Shown here piece after piece: positions 9,357-17,738 of a stretch of DNA of 64,000 nt. The notes beneath the pieces were generated by a model. That model saw only the letters and a program-made list of their open reading frames with translations, was not told the DNA's origin and searched no databases. Source of the DNA: JAAFIP01 sp963775085 (GTDB lineage: Bacteria; Pseudomonadota; Gammaproteobacteria; Burkholderiales; Burkholderiaceae_C); NCBI GenBank assembly GCA_963775085.1, contig CAVZHO010000011.1, positions 124,001 through 188,000 on the forward strand. Direction: 5' to 3'. Position numbers and translations under genes: made by a program. The stretch's first letter is position 1; every line of letters begins with the position of its first letter.

Positions 9357-9608
9357 ATGGAAGCCATTTTTGCCGATGTGATGATCAGCATGTCAGAGTT
9401 TAAAAAGAACCCTGCGGCTGTTTTGCGCGCGGCCAACAGCCGCCCGGTGGCCGTGCTAAACCACAACAAAGCGGCGTTTTACATGATTGAACCGGCCCTG
9501 TTTGAGGCCATGCTAGAGGAGCTGTCTGATCAGGAGCTGGGCCGTACTGTATTGGTCCGTATGGGTGAGCGGGCCCAGGCGATAGAGGTGGATATCGATG
9601 CCATCTAA
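9357..9608 (+). CDS. Phd/YefM (StbD-like) antitoxin
   Basis: Small DNA-binding antitoxin of 83 aa. The N-terminal half has the Phd/YefM pattern ISMSEFKKNPAAVLRAA followed by RPVAVLNHNKAAFYMIEP, the usual strand-helix DNA-binding fold. The acidic C-terminus should wrap the toxin. It overlaps the RelE-type gene by 11 bp, the standard antitoxin-first arrangement. A palindrome about 20 bp upstream fits autoregulation. Confidence 0.88.
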   Translation: MEAIFADVMISMSEFKKNPAAVLRAANSRPVAVLNHNKAAFYMIEPALFEAMLEELSDQELGRTVLVRMGERAQAIEVDIDAI

Positions 9609-9969
9609 GGCGGCAGCGCCGGTACGCAAACACAAGTACCGTTTGCAGTTTGTGCCCAGCGCCTGGGCTGAATGGCAAAAGCCGGATGGCTCGGTCAAAG
9701 AGCCGCTGCGCAAGCTGCTCAAGAAGCGGCTGGACAACCCCCACGTGCCCGGGGCGGCGCTGCACGGCGCGCTGGCGGGGCATTACAAAATCAAACTGCA
9801 CAAACAAGGCTACCGACTGGTGTACGGGGTGCAGGATGATGTGCTGATCGTCATGGTGATGGAGGTGGACAGACGTGAAGACAGTGTGGTGTACCAGTCC
9901 GCCATGCTGAGGGTGTCTGAAAAAATGGCTGAGCTGGCTAAAGTAGTTCAAAATCGGCTCAAACCATGA
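9598..9969 (+). CDS. RelE/StbE-family toxin
   Basis: Predicted ribosome-dependent mRNA interferase or related ParE-fold toxin. The core YRLQFVPSAWAEWQKPD, KKRLDNPHVPGAALHG and YKIKLHKQGYRLVYGVQDD matches the RelE/StbE subgroup, with basic residues and the GYRLVY strand intact. At 123 aa it carries a C-terminal helix longer than minimal RelE proteins. It overlaps the antitoxin by 11 bp. The module sits between metabolic genes. Confidence 0.87.
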   Translation: MPSKAAAPVRKHKYRLQFVPSAWAEWQKPDGSVKEPLRKLLKKRLDNPHVPGAALHGALAGHYKIKLHKQGYRLVYGVQDDVLIVMVMEVDRREDSVVYQSAMLRVSEKMAELAKVVQNRLKP

Positions 9970-10120
9970 AGCCAAGCCTTCATTTGCCTGTCAATCTACT
10001 CGACCTGCTGGCCAGCGTACGGTAAAGGGGAGGTCACCGCTTCCCAAAAAAATCGAACCATCGAAGCTCAGCACACCCGAGAAAGCCGCACGCTTTCGCC
10101 AACTGTTTCATGGCCGTTGG

Positions 10121-11092
10121 TCAATCGGCCTTGATGCCGTTGTCCGCAATCAGCTTGCGGTACAAATTGAACTGGTCCTTGGTGGCGCTGCCCAGTTCTT
10201 GCGCGCTGGAGCCGCGCAGTGTCAGGCCAATGGCCACCAGTTTGTCGCGCGTTTCCGGGTCGGCCAGGGCTTTGCGCATTTCGCTGTTCAGGCGCTCCAC
10301 AATATCTTTGGGCGTGCCCGCAGGCACCACCATGGCGAACCAGGAGTTAAAGAAAAAGTCTTTCAATCCAGACTCATCCACGGTGGGCACATTGGGGTAT
10401 TGCGCCAGACGTTTGTGGGTAGATACGGCCAGCAGGCGCAGTTTGCCGCCTTGCAGCAGCGACGTGACGGTGCCTAAACCCTGGAAGGCGGCATCGACCT
10501 CGCCCGCCGCCACGGCCACGGCGGCGGGGGTTGCGCCTTTGTAGGGCACATGCACGGCTTGTATACCTGAGCGCGTGGCAAACAGCGCCATGGCAATATG
10601 CTGCGGGCTACCGCTGCCGCCTGAGCTGTAGTTGATCTTGCCGGGCGCAGCCTTGGCGGCAGCAATGAAATCGGCCACGGTTTTATAGGGCGAGTCGGCC
10701 TTGACGACCAGGCCCCACTCAATGGTGGCGGCCAGTGATAGTGGGTCAAAGTCGGTCAGCGCATTCCAGCCGGACTTGGGGTAGATGTGCGGAATCATCG
10801 TCAGCACGCTGTCGTTAAAGCCGCCCAAGGTGTAGCCATCTGGCGCGGCTTTGGCTACCCGGTCGGCACCGATCAAGCCGGCCGAACCGGCCTGGTTTTC
10901 AATCACGATGGACTGGCCCAGGCCTTGCGACATTTTGGCGGTGAGGATGCGGGCCGCGTTGTCTACCGCGCTGCCAGCGGCCAGCGGGATGATCATCTTG
11001 ATCGGCTTGTTGGGATAGCTGCTTTGCGCGAGAGCGGCAAAGGTGCTGGCGGCCAATACGGCAGCGGTAAAAAGTCGGGTACAGTGTTTCAT
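10121..11092 (-). CDS. Bug/TctC-family periplasmic solute-binding protein (second)
   Basis: A second Bug-type receptor with a signal peptide (hydrophobic stretch ending AALAQSS) followed by YPNKPIKMIIPLAAGSAVD. Typical internal features are NQAGSAGLIGADRVAKA and the HVPYKGATPAA segment. I chose the start at 11092, which directly precedes a normal Lys/Arg-containing signal peptide, over an upstream one at 11125. It is divergently transcribed from a racemase-like gene, and the pair shares an intergenic region with a perfect inverted repeat. Ligand unknown. Confidence 0.9.
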   Translation of the reverse strand: MKHCTRLFTAAVLAASTFAALAQSSYPNKPIKMIIPLAAGSAVDNAARILTAKMSQGLGQSIVIENQAGSAGLIGADRVAKAAPDGYTLGGFNDSVLTMIPHIYPKSGWNALTDFDPLSLAATIEWGLVVKADSPYKTVADFIAAAKAAPGKINYSSGGSGSPQHIAMALFATRSGIQAVHVPYKGATPAAVAVAAGEVDAAFQGLGTVTSLLQGGKLRLLAVSTHKRLAQYPNVPTVDESGLKDFFFNSWFAMVVPAGTPKDIVERLNSEMRKALADPETRDKLVAIGLTLRGSSAQELGSATKDQFNLYRKLIADNGIKAD

Positions 11093-11121
11093 AGGTGGTG
11101 TTTTTTCGACGGGAATGGAGC

Positions 11122-11152
11122 GCACATGCCGATGTGAACCAGAGGCATGTGC
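11122..11152. promoter_or_regulatory. Perfect 9-bp inverted repeat in divergent promoter region
   Basis: Arms GCACATGCC (11122-11130) and GGCATGTGC (11144-11152) are 22 bp apart centre to centre, two helical turns. They lie between the divergent Bug and racemase-like genes. This is the geometry of a dimeric regulator's operator. No regulator gene is adjacent; assignment is inferred. Confidence 0.5.
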
Positions 11153-11211
11153 TTACAACGCATATCATAGGGGCTTCCATTGACCGCGTTTACCCCAACA
11201 GCTCTTTATCC

Positions 11212-11868
11212 ATGCCTTCACACAGCCCCCGCATCGCCCTGATCCACGCCATCGCCCACGCGGTAGACCCGATCAACGAAGCCTTAAAGCGCGATTGGCC
11301 GCAGGCCGTGCGCATGAACCTGCTGGACGACAGCCTGTCGGCCGACCTGGCCGCCAGCGGACGGGGCCAGGACGCGGTGATGCACCAGCGCTTTGCCCGC
11401 CTGGCGCAATACGCCGTGGATTGCGGCAGTGACGCGATTTTGTTCACCTGTTCGGCCTTTGGCACCTGCATCGAAGCCGTGGCCGCGCAGCACCCGACGA
11501 TCCCGGTGCTCAAACCCAACGAGGCCATGGTGGACGATGCCGCCGCACTGGGCCAGCGCGTTGGCTTGGTGGCGACCTTTGCACCTACCTTGGTGTCCAT
11601 GCCACCCGAGTTTCCCAAGCATGTGGTGCTCGATACCGCGATGGTGGAAGGTGCCATGGCCGCCTTGAACGCAGGTGATGGCGACACGCATGACACGTTG
11701 ATTGCCCAAGCCGCCGAGCAGCTCGCCGCCAAGGGCTGCGGCGTGATCGCCCTGGCGCAGTTCAGCATGGCCCGGGCCGCGGGGCTGGTTGCACAGCGTA
11801 CGGGTTTGACCGTGATTACCCCGGTGTCCAGCGCGGTGGCCAAGCTCAAGCGGGTGCTGCAAGGGTAG
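11212..11868 (+). CDS. Aspartate/glutamate/hydantoin racemase superfamily protein
   Basis: A 218-aa member of the Asp/Glu racemase fold. The first catalytic Cys position is visible (ILFTCSAFGTC near residue 80). The second, normally a Cys near residue 180, lies in GVIALAQFSMARA and looks replaced by Gln. It may therefore be a decarboxylase/isomerase relative rather than a true racemase. ATG 11212 is chosen because the protein matches the family from IALIHAIAHAV onward. It is divergent from a Bug gene, suggesting a shared catabolic substrate. Confidence 0.75.
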   Translation: MPSHSPRIALIHAIAHAVDPINEALKRDWPQAVRMNLLDDSLSADLAASGRGQDAVMHQRFARLAQYAVDCGSDAILFTCSAFGTCIEAVAAQHPTIPVLKPNEAMVDDAAALGQRVGLVATFAPTLVSMPPEFPKHVVLDTAMVEGAMAALNAGDGDTHDTLIAQAAEQLAAKGCGVIALAQFSMARAAGLVAQRTGLTVITPVSSAVAKLKRVLQG

Positions 11869-11981
11869 TCCGTTGGCTCCCTGGCTTGATCTTTGTACCC
11901 TGCATTGCCTATTCCCTTAGGATTGAGGCACACCGGGATTTCCCTTATGATCAAGTTCCGGACATTCTCCGGTTTTGCTTT

Positions 11982-12830
11982 ATGGCTCTTCAAGAACAAC
12001 AATCCGCAGCTTTGCAAGCTAATAGTCCGAGTCCGCTCATTGAGTTTCGCAATGTGAGCTTCGGCTATGGTGAACGCTTGATTTTGGATGACATTACGCT
12101 GTCTGTGCCGCGTGGCAAGGTGACGGCGCTGATGGGTGCTTCGGGCGGCGGTAAAACCACCATATTGCGCTTGATTGGCGGTCAAAATCGCTCACAGCAG
12201 GGGCAGTTGCTGTTTGATGGGCAGGACGTTACCCCCATGGATCAGCAGCAAATCTATGCCGCGCGTCGCCGCATGGGCATGCTGTTCCAGTTTGGTGCCC
12301 TGTTTGCCGATTTGTCGGTATTTGAAAATGTGGCTTTCCCGCTACGCGAACACACCGATTTGCCTGATGCCCTGATACGGGACATTGTGTTGATGAAGCT
12401 CAATGCCGTGGGTCTGCGCGGTGCGCGTGACCTGATGCCCAGTGAAGTTTCAGGCGGCATGGCACGGCGCATCGCCCTGGCACGGGCCATTGCGCTGGAT
12501 CCTGAACTGGTAATGTACGACGAGCCGTTTTCCGGTCTCGATCCGATTTCCCTGGGCACGGCGGCCCGTTTGATCCGCGAATTGAACGACTCCATGGAAC
12601 TGACCAGTATTTTTGTCTCGCATGAGCTGGAGCAAACCTTTGCCATTGCAGACCACGTGATCATTCTGGCCAATGGAAAAATTGCCACTCAAGGCACACC
12701 CGAGCAGGTGCGCCAAAGCACCGATCCGCTGGTGTACCAGTATGTCCATGCACTGTCCGACGGGCCGGTGCGCTTTCATTACCCCGGCCCTGATATTGAG
12801 CAGGATTTTGGTTCTGGAGTGAAGCAATGA
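11982..12830 (+). CDS. mlaF: MlaF, ATPase of the Mla phospholipid transporter
   Basis: Cytoplasmic ATPase that powers MlaFEDB, the inner-membrane complex moving phospholipids between outer and inner membrane. Walker A is GASGGGKTT, the signature is SGGMARRIALARAIA, and Walker B is LVMYDEPFSGLDP. Homology begins at PLIEFRNVSFGY. I start at ATG 11982; the upstream in-frame sequence is not conserved. It overlaps mlaE by ATGA. First gene of mlaFEDACB, the order known from Burkholderiales. Confidence 0.95.
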   Translation: MALQEQQSAALQANSPSPLIEFRNVSFGYGERLILDDITLSVPRGKVTALMGASGGGKTTILRLIGGQNRSQQGQLLFDGQDVTPMDQQQIYAARRRMGMLFQFGALFADLSVFENVAFPLREHTDLPDALIRDIVLMKLNAVGLRGARDLMPSEVSGGMARRIALARAIALDPELVMYDEPFSGLDPISLGTAARLIRELNDSMELTSIFVSHELEQTFAIADHVIILANGKIATQGTPEQVRQSTDPLVYQYVHALSDGPVRFHYPGPDIEQDFGSGVKQ

Positions 12831-13609
12831 GTTGGTATAAACCTGGCGATGTTGGCTATGCCACGCGTAACCAATTGGCAGGTTGGGGGCACGGTGCCCG
12901 CCTCTTTATTCGGCTTTTGACGACGCTGGGCGGCAGCTTCAAGCGCTTTGGCCTGATCCGTGACCAGATCCATTTTTTGGGTAACTACTCCCTGGCCATC
13001 ATTGCGGTGTCGGGGCTGTTTGTGGGCTTTGTGTTTGGCTTGCAGGGTTATTACACCTTGCAGCGCTATGGCTCGTCCGAGGCTTTGGGCCTGCTGGTGA
13101 CGCTCAGTTTGGTCAGGGAATTGGGGCCGGTGGTGACCGCATTGTTGTTTGCTGGGCGGGCGGGCACCTCGCTGACGGCCGAGATCGGCCTCATGAAGGC
13201 GGGAGAGCAGATCAGCGTCATGGAGATGATGGCGGTGGATCCGGTTCAGCGCATTTTGGCTCCCCGTTTCTGGGCCGGAATCATTACCATGCCCTTGCTG
13301 GCTGCGGTCTTTAGTGCGATGGGTATCATCGGCGGCTGGGTGGTCGGCGTGCTGATGATTGGTGTCGATGCCGGGTCGTTCTGGAGCCAGATCCAGGGCG
13401 GCGTGGACGTATGGAAAGACGTGGGTAACGGGGTGATCAAAAGTATTGTTTTTGGATTCACCGTGACCTTTGTGGCCCTGCTGCAGGGCTTTGAAGCCCA
13501 GGCGACCCCAGAAGGTGTGGCCATTGCCACCACCCGGACCGTGGTGGTGGCCTCCTTGTCGGTTTTGGGTCTGGATTTCATCCTGACCGCCATGATGTTT
13601 ACTATTTGA
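12827..13609 (+). CDS. mlaE: MlaE, permease of the Mla phospholipid transporter
   Basis: Inner-membrane permease of the MlaFEDB complex, 260 aa with several hydrophobic segments. Conserved MlaE features include GQGYYTLQRYG-like LQGYYTLQRYG, LVRELGPVVTALLFAGRAG and TAEIGLMKAGEQISVMEMM. Coupled to mlaF by ATGA. It is followed 12 bp later by mlaD, with AAGGGAGAG between as the mlaD ribosome-binding site. Confidence 0.95.
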   Translation: MSWYKPGDVGYATRNQLAGWGHGARLFIRLLTTLGGSFKRFGLIRDQIHFLGNYSLAIIAVSGLFVGFVFGLQGYYTLQRYGSSEALGLLVTLSLVRELGPVVTALLFAGRAGTSLTAEIGLMKAGEQISVMEMMAVDPVQRILAPRFWAGIITMPLLAAVFSAMGIIGGWVVGVLMIGVDAGSFWSQIQGGVDVWKDVGNGVIKSIVFGFTVTFVALLQGFEAQATPEGVAIATTRTVVVASLSVLGLDFILTAMMFTI

Positions 13610-13621
13610 AGGGAGAGTGTC

Positions 13622-14113
13622 GTGCAACGCTCAAAAAATGATGTATGGGTGGGTTTGTTTGTGCTGATTGGCGCGGTGGCTATTTTGTTTTTGGCTTTGC
13701 AATCGGCCAATTTGCTGAGTCTGAATTTTCAGAAAACCTATCTGCTGACCGCCAAGTTTGACAATGTTGGCGGCCTCAAACCCAAGGCCGCCGTACGCAG
13801 TGCCGGCGTGGTGGTGGGGCGCGTGGAAAATATCGTCTTTGACGACAAGACCTTCCAGGCCCGTGTCACGCTGGCCATGGAAACCCGTTACGCCTTTCCC
13901 AAAGACAGTTCGCTCAAAATTTTGACCAGCGGCTTGTTGGGTGAGCAATACATTGGCGTAGAAGCCGGAGCCGACGAGAAAATTCTCGCCAGTGGCGACA
14001 CGCTCAAGTCCACCCAATCAGCCGTTGTGCTGGAAAACCTGATCTCCCAGTTTCTGTTTAACAAGGCAGCGGACGGCCCCAGCGCTACGCAGGCCAACGG
14101 GGGTAAAAAATGA
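13622..14113 (+). CDS. mlaD: MlaD, MCE-domain subunit of the Mla transporter
   Basis: Membrane-anchored periplasmic MCE protein that forms the hexameric lipid channel on MlaE. One N-terminal membrane segment (VGLFVLIGAVAILFLALQ) precedes the MCE domain (KFDNVGGLKPKAAVRSAGV). GTG at 13622 is the start, supported by GGGAGAG 6-9 bp upstream. Its 163 aa is within the family range. It overlaps mlaA by ATGA. Confidence 0.94.
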   Translation: MQRSKNDVWVGLFVLIGAVAILFLALQSANLLSLNFQKTYLLTAKFDNVGGLKPKAAVRSAGVVVGRVENIVFDDKTFQARVTLAMETRYAFPKDSSLKILTSGLLGEQYIGVEAGADEKILASGDTLKSTQSAVVLENLISQFLFNKAADGPSATQANGGKK

Positions 14114-14925
14114 TATGCACGAGCAATCGGCCTCTGGCTGGGCACCAGAGCGGAGTAAAAATTGCTATAAAAAAAATAGCTTTTTACGTCCTGTATGCAA
14201 CGACTACAGCATGTTTTGTCATTATTTCTGGCTGCGCGACCGGGCCTGGCGTGCATCCCTCCGATCCGATCGAGCCGTTTAACCGGGGTATGGCCAAATT
14301 CAACGATGGTCTGGATCGTGCCATTGTCAAACCCGCTGCCACGGCCTATTCAGCCGTGATACCATCTTTGGCGCGTGCGGGGGTGACCAATTTTTTCAGC
14401 AACATGACGGATGCCTGGTCTTTCATCAATGGCGTGCTGCAATTGCGTCCACAACTGGCCGCCGAAAGCTTTATGCGTTTTTCGGTCAATACCTTCTTTG
14501 GTCTGGGCGGTTTGCTCGATGTGGCGGACGAAATGGGTATTGAAAAGCACAACGAAGATTTGGGTAAAACCCTGGGCCGCTGGGGTGTACCCGCTGGCCC
14601 ATATATTGTGTTGCCGGTGTTTGGCCCCTCCACGTTGCGTGATGCCTTCACCATCGGCGCAGAGACGGCCTATGACCCGGTATCCTGGATCAATCCGAAG
14701 CGTGCAAGCAATGCGACCAATGCCCTGCGCTTGGTGAATACCCGTGCCAATTTTTTGCGTTTGGGTAATGTGATGGATGACGCAGCACTTGACAAATACA
14801 CGTTTACCCGTGATGCGTTTTTGGCCAAGCGGCGGGCCGATGTGGCCCGATCCGCCAACAAAGAGCTGGATGATTCGAAAGATAACGGCAAAGAAGAAAG
14901 ATTTGACTTAGATCCCAAAAAATGA
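14110..14925 (+). CDS. mlaA: MlaA (VacJ), outer-membrane lipoprotein of the Mla pathway
   Basis: Removes mislocalised phospholipids from the outer leaflet of the outer membrane and passes them to MlaC. MlaA landmarks are DPIEPFNRGMAKFNDGLD, FFSNMTDAW, NTFFGLGGLLDVA and GPYIVLPVFGPS. The lipobox IISGC puts the acylated Cys near residue 42. The hydrophobic signal region is encoded by a copy of the interspersed 60-bp repeat (14161-14210), which is unusual. The start ATG overlaps mlaD. Placement inside the mla operon, rather than elsewhere as in E. coli, is typical of Burkholderiales. Confidence 0.94.
   Translation: MICTSNRPLAGHQSGVKIAIKKIAFYVLYATTTACFVIISGCATGPGVHPSDPIEPFNRGMAKFNDGLDRAIVKPAATAYSAVIPSLARAGVTNFFSNMTDAWSFINGVLQLRPQLAAESFMRFSVNTFFGLGGLLDVADEMGIEKHNEDLGKTLGRWGVPAGPYIVLPVFGPSTLRDAFTIGAETAYDPVSWINPKRASNATNALRLVNTRANFLRLGNVMDDAALDKYTFTRDAFLAKRRADVARSANKELDDSKDNGKEERFDLDPKK
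14161..14210 (+). repeat. Interspersed 60-bp repeat, copy in mlaA signal sequence
   Basis: Contains GCTATAAAAAAAATAGC, TTTTACGTCCTG and GACTACAGC. This matches the family pattern: a GCTAC/GTAGC stem, then CTTACGTCC, then a GGACTA-type second stem. It lies in frame in mlaA and encodes residues 18-34. Confidence 0.7.
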
Positions 14926-15092
14926 TGTTCCCTGGAGATCATGGGCTTGTCCGGGCTGTCTGTGCAGTTCCAGGTGTGAGGAATTAGTCACAAATTAAGC
15001 CAAGTGCACACGCCCACCTTACACTTGTTGTAGTCCGCTTGGTCTAGGATGGCGTTATCTGTGTACGGCATCTGCCGTTTAGAAGGAAAAGT

Positions 15093-15725
15093 ATGTTGAT
15101 TCATCGCCGTTGGTTTTCCGTAGTAGGTTCTTTAGTGCTGAGCACGGGCGCACTGCTGTCTGGTGCCGCGTTTGCGCAAGCCACCGAAGGCCCTGAAGTG
15201 CTGATCAAGCGCCTGTCTACCGAAGTGCTGGACAGCATCCGCTCCGACAAATCCATCCAGTCGGGTGATACCAGCCGGGTGATTGCCTTGGTGGACAGCA
15301 AAATCATGCCCAACGTGAACTTCACCCGCATGACGGCGGCTGCGGTGGGCCGCAGCTGGAGGCAAGCCACGCCTGAGCAACAAAAACGCCTGCAGGAAGA
15401 GTTCAAAACCTTGTTGGTGCGCACTTACTCTGGCGCGCTGGCCGAAGTTCGTGACCAAACCATTTCCATGAAGCCTCTGCGCGCCGCCGCTGAAGACACC
15501 GAAGTGGTGGTCAAGTCCGAAATTAAAGGCCATGGTGACCCCATCCAGTTGGACTACCGCCTGGAAAAAGCCAGCAATGGCTGGAAAATTTATGACCTGA
15601 ATGTGTTGGGTGTTTGGCTGGTGGAAACCTACCGCTCGCAGTTTGCGCAGGAAATCAACGCCAATGGCATTGATGGTTTGATCGGCAAGCTGACCGAGCG
15701 TAACAAAAACGCCAAGAAAGTTTAA
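15093..15725 (+). CDS. mlaC: MlaC, periplasmic phospholipid shuttle
   Basis: Soluble periplasmic carrier that ferries phospholipids between MlaA and MlaD. The signal peptide ends near GAAFAQAT. The family core includes VDSKIMPNVNFTRMTAAAVG, WRQATPEQQKRLQEEFKTLL and YDLNVLGVWLVETYR. Length is 210 aa. The ribosome-binding site GAAGGAAAAG lies just upstream. A 167-bp gap from mlaA leaves room for a secondary promoter, but none is clear. Confidence 0.94.
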   Translation: MLIHRRWFSVVGSLVLSTGALLSGAAFAQATEGPEVLIKRLSTEVLDSIRSDKSIQSGDTSRVIALVDSKIMPNVNFTRMTAAAVGRSWRQATPEQQKRLQEEFKTLLVRTYSGALAEVRDQTISMKPLRAAAEDTEVVVKSEIKGHGDPIQLDYRLEKASNGWKIYDLNVLGVWLVETYRSQFAQEINANGIDGLIGKLTERNKNAKKV

Positions 15726-15735
15726 AACACCTGCC

Positions 15736-16005
15736 ATGCTGATCCTGCCCCAGGAAGTCACCCACAGCAACGCGCGCGGTTGCGCGCGTATGCTGGTGCA
15801 AGCCTTGCAAAGTGCGGGCACGGCGGTGGTGGCCGATGCGTCTGCACTGATGCATTTTGACTCTTCGGTGCTGGCCGTCTTGCTCGAATGCCGACGCGAA
15901 GCGCAAGTGGCAGGCAAAACCTTTTCGGTGCGCGCCATGCCAGCGCGACTGCGTTCACTGGCGACGATGTATGGCGTAGCACAGTTGCTGCCCGCGGCGC
16001 CCTGA
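15736..16005 (+). CDS. mlaB: MlaB, STAS-domain regulator of the Mla transporter
   Basis: Small cytoplasmic STAS protein that binds MlaF and is needed for complex assembly and activity. The STAS pattern is seen in VVADASALMHFDSSVLAVLLECRR; the Ser before VLAVL corresponds to the conserved STAS Ser/Thr. Length is 89 aa and the gap from mlaC is 10 bp, as expected for the operon's last mla gene. Confidence 0.88.
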   Translation: MLILPQEVTHSNARGCARMLVQALQSAGTAVVADASALMHFDSSVLAVLLECRREAQVAGKTFSVRAMPARLRSLATMYGVAQLLPAAP

Positions 16006-16052
16006 TGTGCTGACCATGAACAGGGCGACTTAAGCCCTACAATGGCGGGTTC

Positions 16053-16958
16053 ATGCCTGCCATTTCAGTCCAATCCGTTACCAAAATCTACAACAGCTCG
16101 CGCGGTGCATTGACAGCACTGGACGACGTGAGCCTGGACATCGAGCAAGGCGAGTTCTTTGGCCTGCTTGGACCCAACGGTGCAGGCAAAACCACCCTCA
16201 TCAGCATTTTGGCCGGCCTGGTTCGCGCTACGTCGGGCCGCATCCTCGTGCATGGCCACGATGTGCGGGCCGATTATGCCAACGCCCGCCGCAAACTCGG
16301 CGTGGTGCCGCAAGAGCTGGTGTTTGACCCGTTTTTCAATGTGCGCGATGTGCTGCGCATCCAGTCGGGCTACTTTGGTGTCAAAAACAACGACATCTGG
16401 ATTGACGAGCTGCTGCACAGCCTGGGGCTGGCCGACAAGGCCAACGCCAATATGCGCCAGCTCTCCGGCGGCATGAAGCGGCGCGTGCTGATGGCCCAAG
16501 CCCTGGTACACAAGCCCCCCGTTATCGTGCTGGATGAACCTACTGCGGGCGTAGACGTAGAGCTGCGCCAAACTTTGTGGCAGTTCATTGCCAAACTCAA
16601 TAAGCAGGGCAGTACCGTATTGCTGACGACGCATTATTTGGAAGAAGCCGAGGCGCTGTGTGGGCGTATTGCCATGCTCAAACAGGGCAAAATTGTCGCG
16701 TTGGCTACGACCTCCGAGTTACTTAAAGCAGCCTCATCGAATGTGCTGCGATTTAAAATTGATAGCGAGCTGCCCAAGCAGCTTGCGGACAAGGCGCGTA
16801 TTACAGGCCGAATAGTGCAGTTTCCCGCGCATAACGCGGCTGAGATCGAGCATTACCTGGCTGCCGTGCGCGAGGCAGGCATTGAGGCACACGATGTAGA
16901 GATTCGCAAAGCCGATCTGGAAGATGTTTTTCTGGATGTGATGGGGGCGAACAAATGA
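16053..16958 (+). CDS. ABC transporter ATP-binding protein (YadG-like)
   Basis: ATPase of a two-gene ABC-2 type exporter. Walker A is GPNGAGKTT, the signature LSGGMKRRVLMAQAL, Walker B VIVLDEPTAGVD and the H-loop TTHYLEEAE. The C-terminal extension is of the drug/polysaccharide-exporter ATPase class. The start ATG has TACAAT ending 9 nt upstream and no clear Shine-Dalgarno sequence, so a very short leader is possible. It overlaps the permease by ATGA. It sits between mla and ibaG-murA as in related genomes; substrate unknown. Confidence 0.92.
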   Translation: MPAISVQSVTKIYNSSRGALTALDDVSLDIEQGEFFGLLGPNGAGKTTLISILAGLVRATSGRILVHGHDVRADYANARRKLGVVPQELVFDPFFNVRDVLRIQSGYFGVKNNDIWIDELLHSLGLADKANANMRQLSGGMKRRVLMAQALVHKPPVIVLDEPTAGVDVELRQTLWQFIAKLNKQGSTVLLTTHYLEEAEALCGRIAMLKQGKIVALATTSELLKAASSNVLRFKIDSELPKQLADKARITGRIVQFPAHNAAEIEHYLAAVREAGIEAHDVEIRKADLEDVFLDVMGANK

Positions 16959-17710
16959 CTGGCTGGGGCACGTTGTTCTACAAAGAAATTCTGCGCTTTT
17001 GGAGCGTAGGCTTTCAAACCGTGGCCGCCCCGGTGCTCACGGCCATGCTCTATATGCTGATCTTTGGCCATGTGCTGGACAGCCACGTCAAGGTGTATGG
17101 CACAGTCAGTTACACGGCATTTTTAGTGCCAGGCCTGGTGATGATGAGCGTGCTGCAAAACGCCTTTGCCAACAGCTCGTCCAGCCTGATCCAAAGCAAG
17201 ATCATGGGCAACCTGGTGTTTGTGCTGCTCACGCCGCTGTCGCACTGGAGCTGGTTTATCGCCTATGTAGGCTCGTCTGTGGTGCGCGGCCTGGCGGTCG
17301 GTGCGGGCGTGATGGCCATGACCTACTGGTTTGGCCAGCCAGGTATGGTGGCACCGCTTTGGGTGATTATTTTTGCCCTGCTCGGCGCCGCCATGCTGGG
17401 CGCGCTGGGCCTGATAGCGGGCCTGTGGGCCGAAAAGTTTGACCAAATGGCGGCGTTTCAAAACTTTGTCATCATGCCAATGACGTTTTTAAGCGGTGTG
17501 TTTTACTCCATCCATTCGCTGCCCAGTTTTTGGCAAGGCGTGAGCCACCTCAACCCGTTTTTCTACATGATTGATGGCTTTCGCTACGGCTTTTTTGGCG
17601 TGAGCGATGTGTCGCCCTGGCTTAGCCTGGGCATCGTCGGCACGGCATTTATTGTCGTCAGCGCGGTTGCTGTGCACCTGCTGCGCATTGGCTACAAAAT
17701 TCGTGGATGA
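16955..17710 (+). CDS. ABC-2 type transporter permease (YadH-like)
   Basis: Inner-membrane permease of 251 aa with about six hydrophobic segments, partner of the preceding ATPase. Recognisable ABC-2 features include FLVPGLVMMSVLQNAFANSS, NFVIMPMTFLSGVFYSIHSL and NPFFYMIDGFRYGFFG. ATGA coupling to the ATPase gene supports a dedicated pair. The substrate is not predictable; the family includes lipid/polysaccharide and drug exporters. Confidence 0.92.
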   Translation: MTGWGTLFYKEILRFWSVGFQTVAAPVLTAMLYMLIFGHVLDSHVKVYGTVSYTAFLVPGLVMMSVLQNAFANSSSSLIQSKIMGNLVFVLLTPLSHWSWFIAYVGSSVVRGLAVGAGVMAMTYWFGQPGMVAPLWVIIFALLGAAMLGALGLIAGLWAEKFDQMAAFQNFVIMPMTFLSGVFYSIHSLPSFWQGVSHLNPFFYMIDGFRYGFFGVSDVSPWLSLGIVGTAFIVVSAVAVHLLRIGYKIRG

Positions 17711-17738
17711 TAGACCCCCGGTATTTCAAGATTGCAGT

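Noticed and set aside
16690..16760. Possible further copy of the 60-bp repeat in the ABC ATPase gene
   Set aside because: Only short fragments (TTGGCTACGACC, TTACTTAAAGC) match, and the protein aligns normally here.
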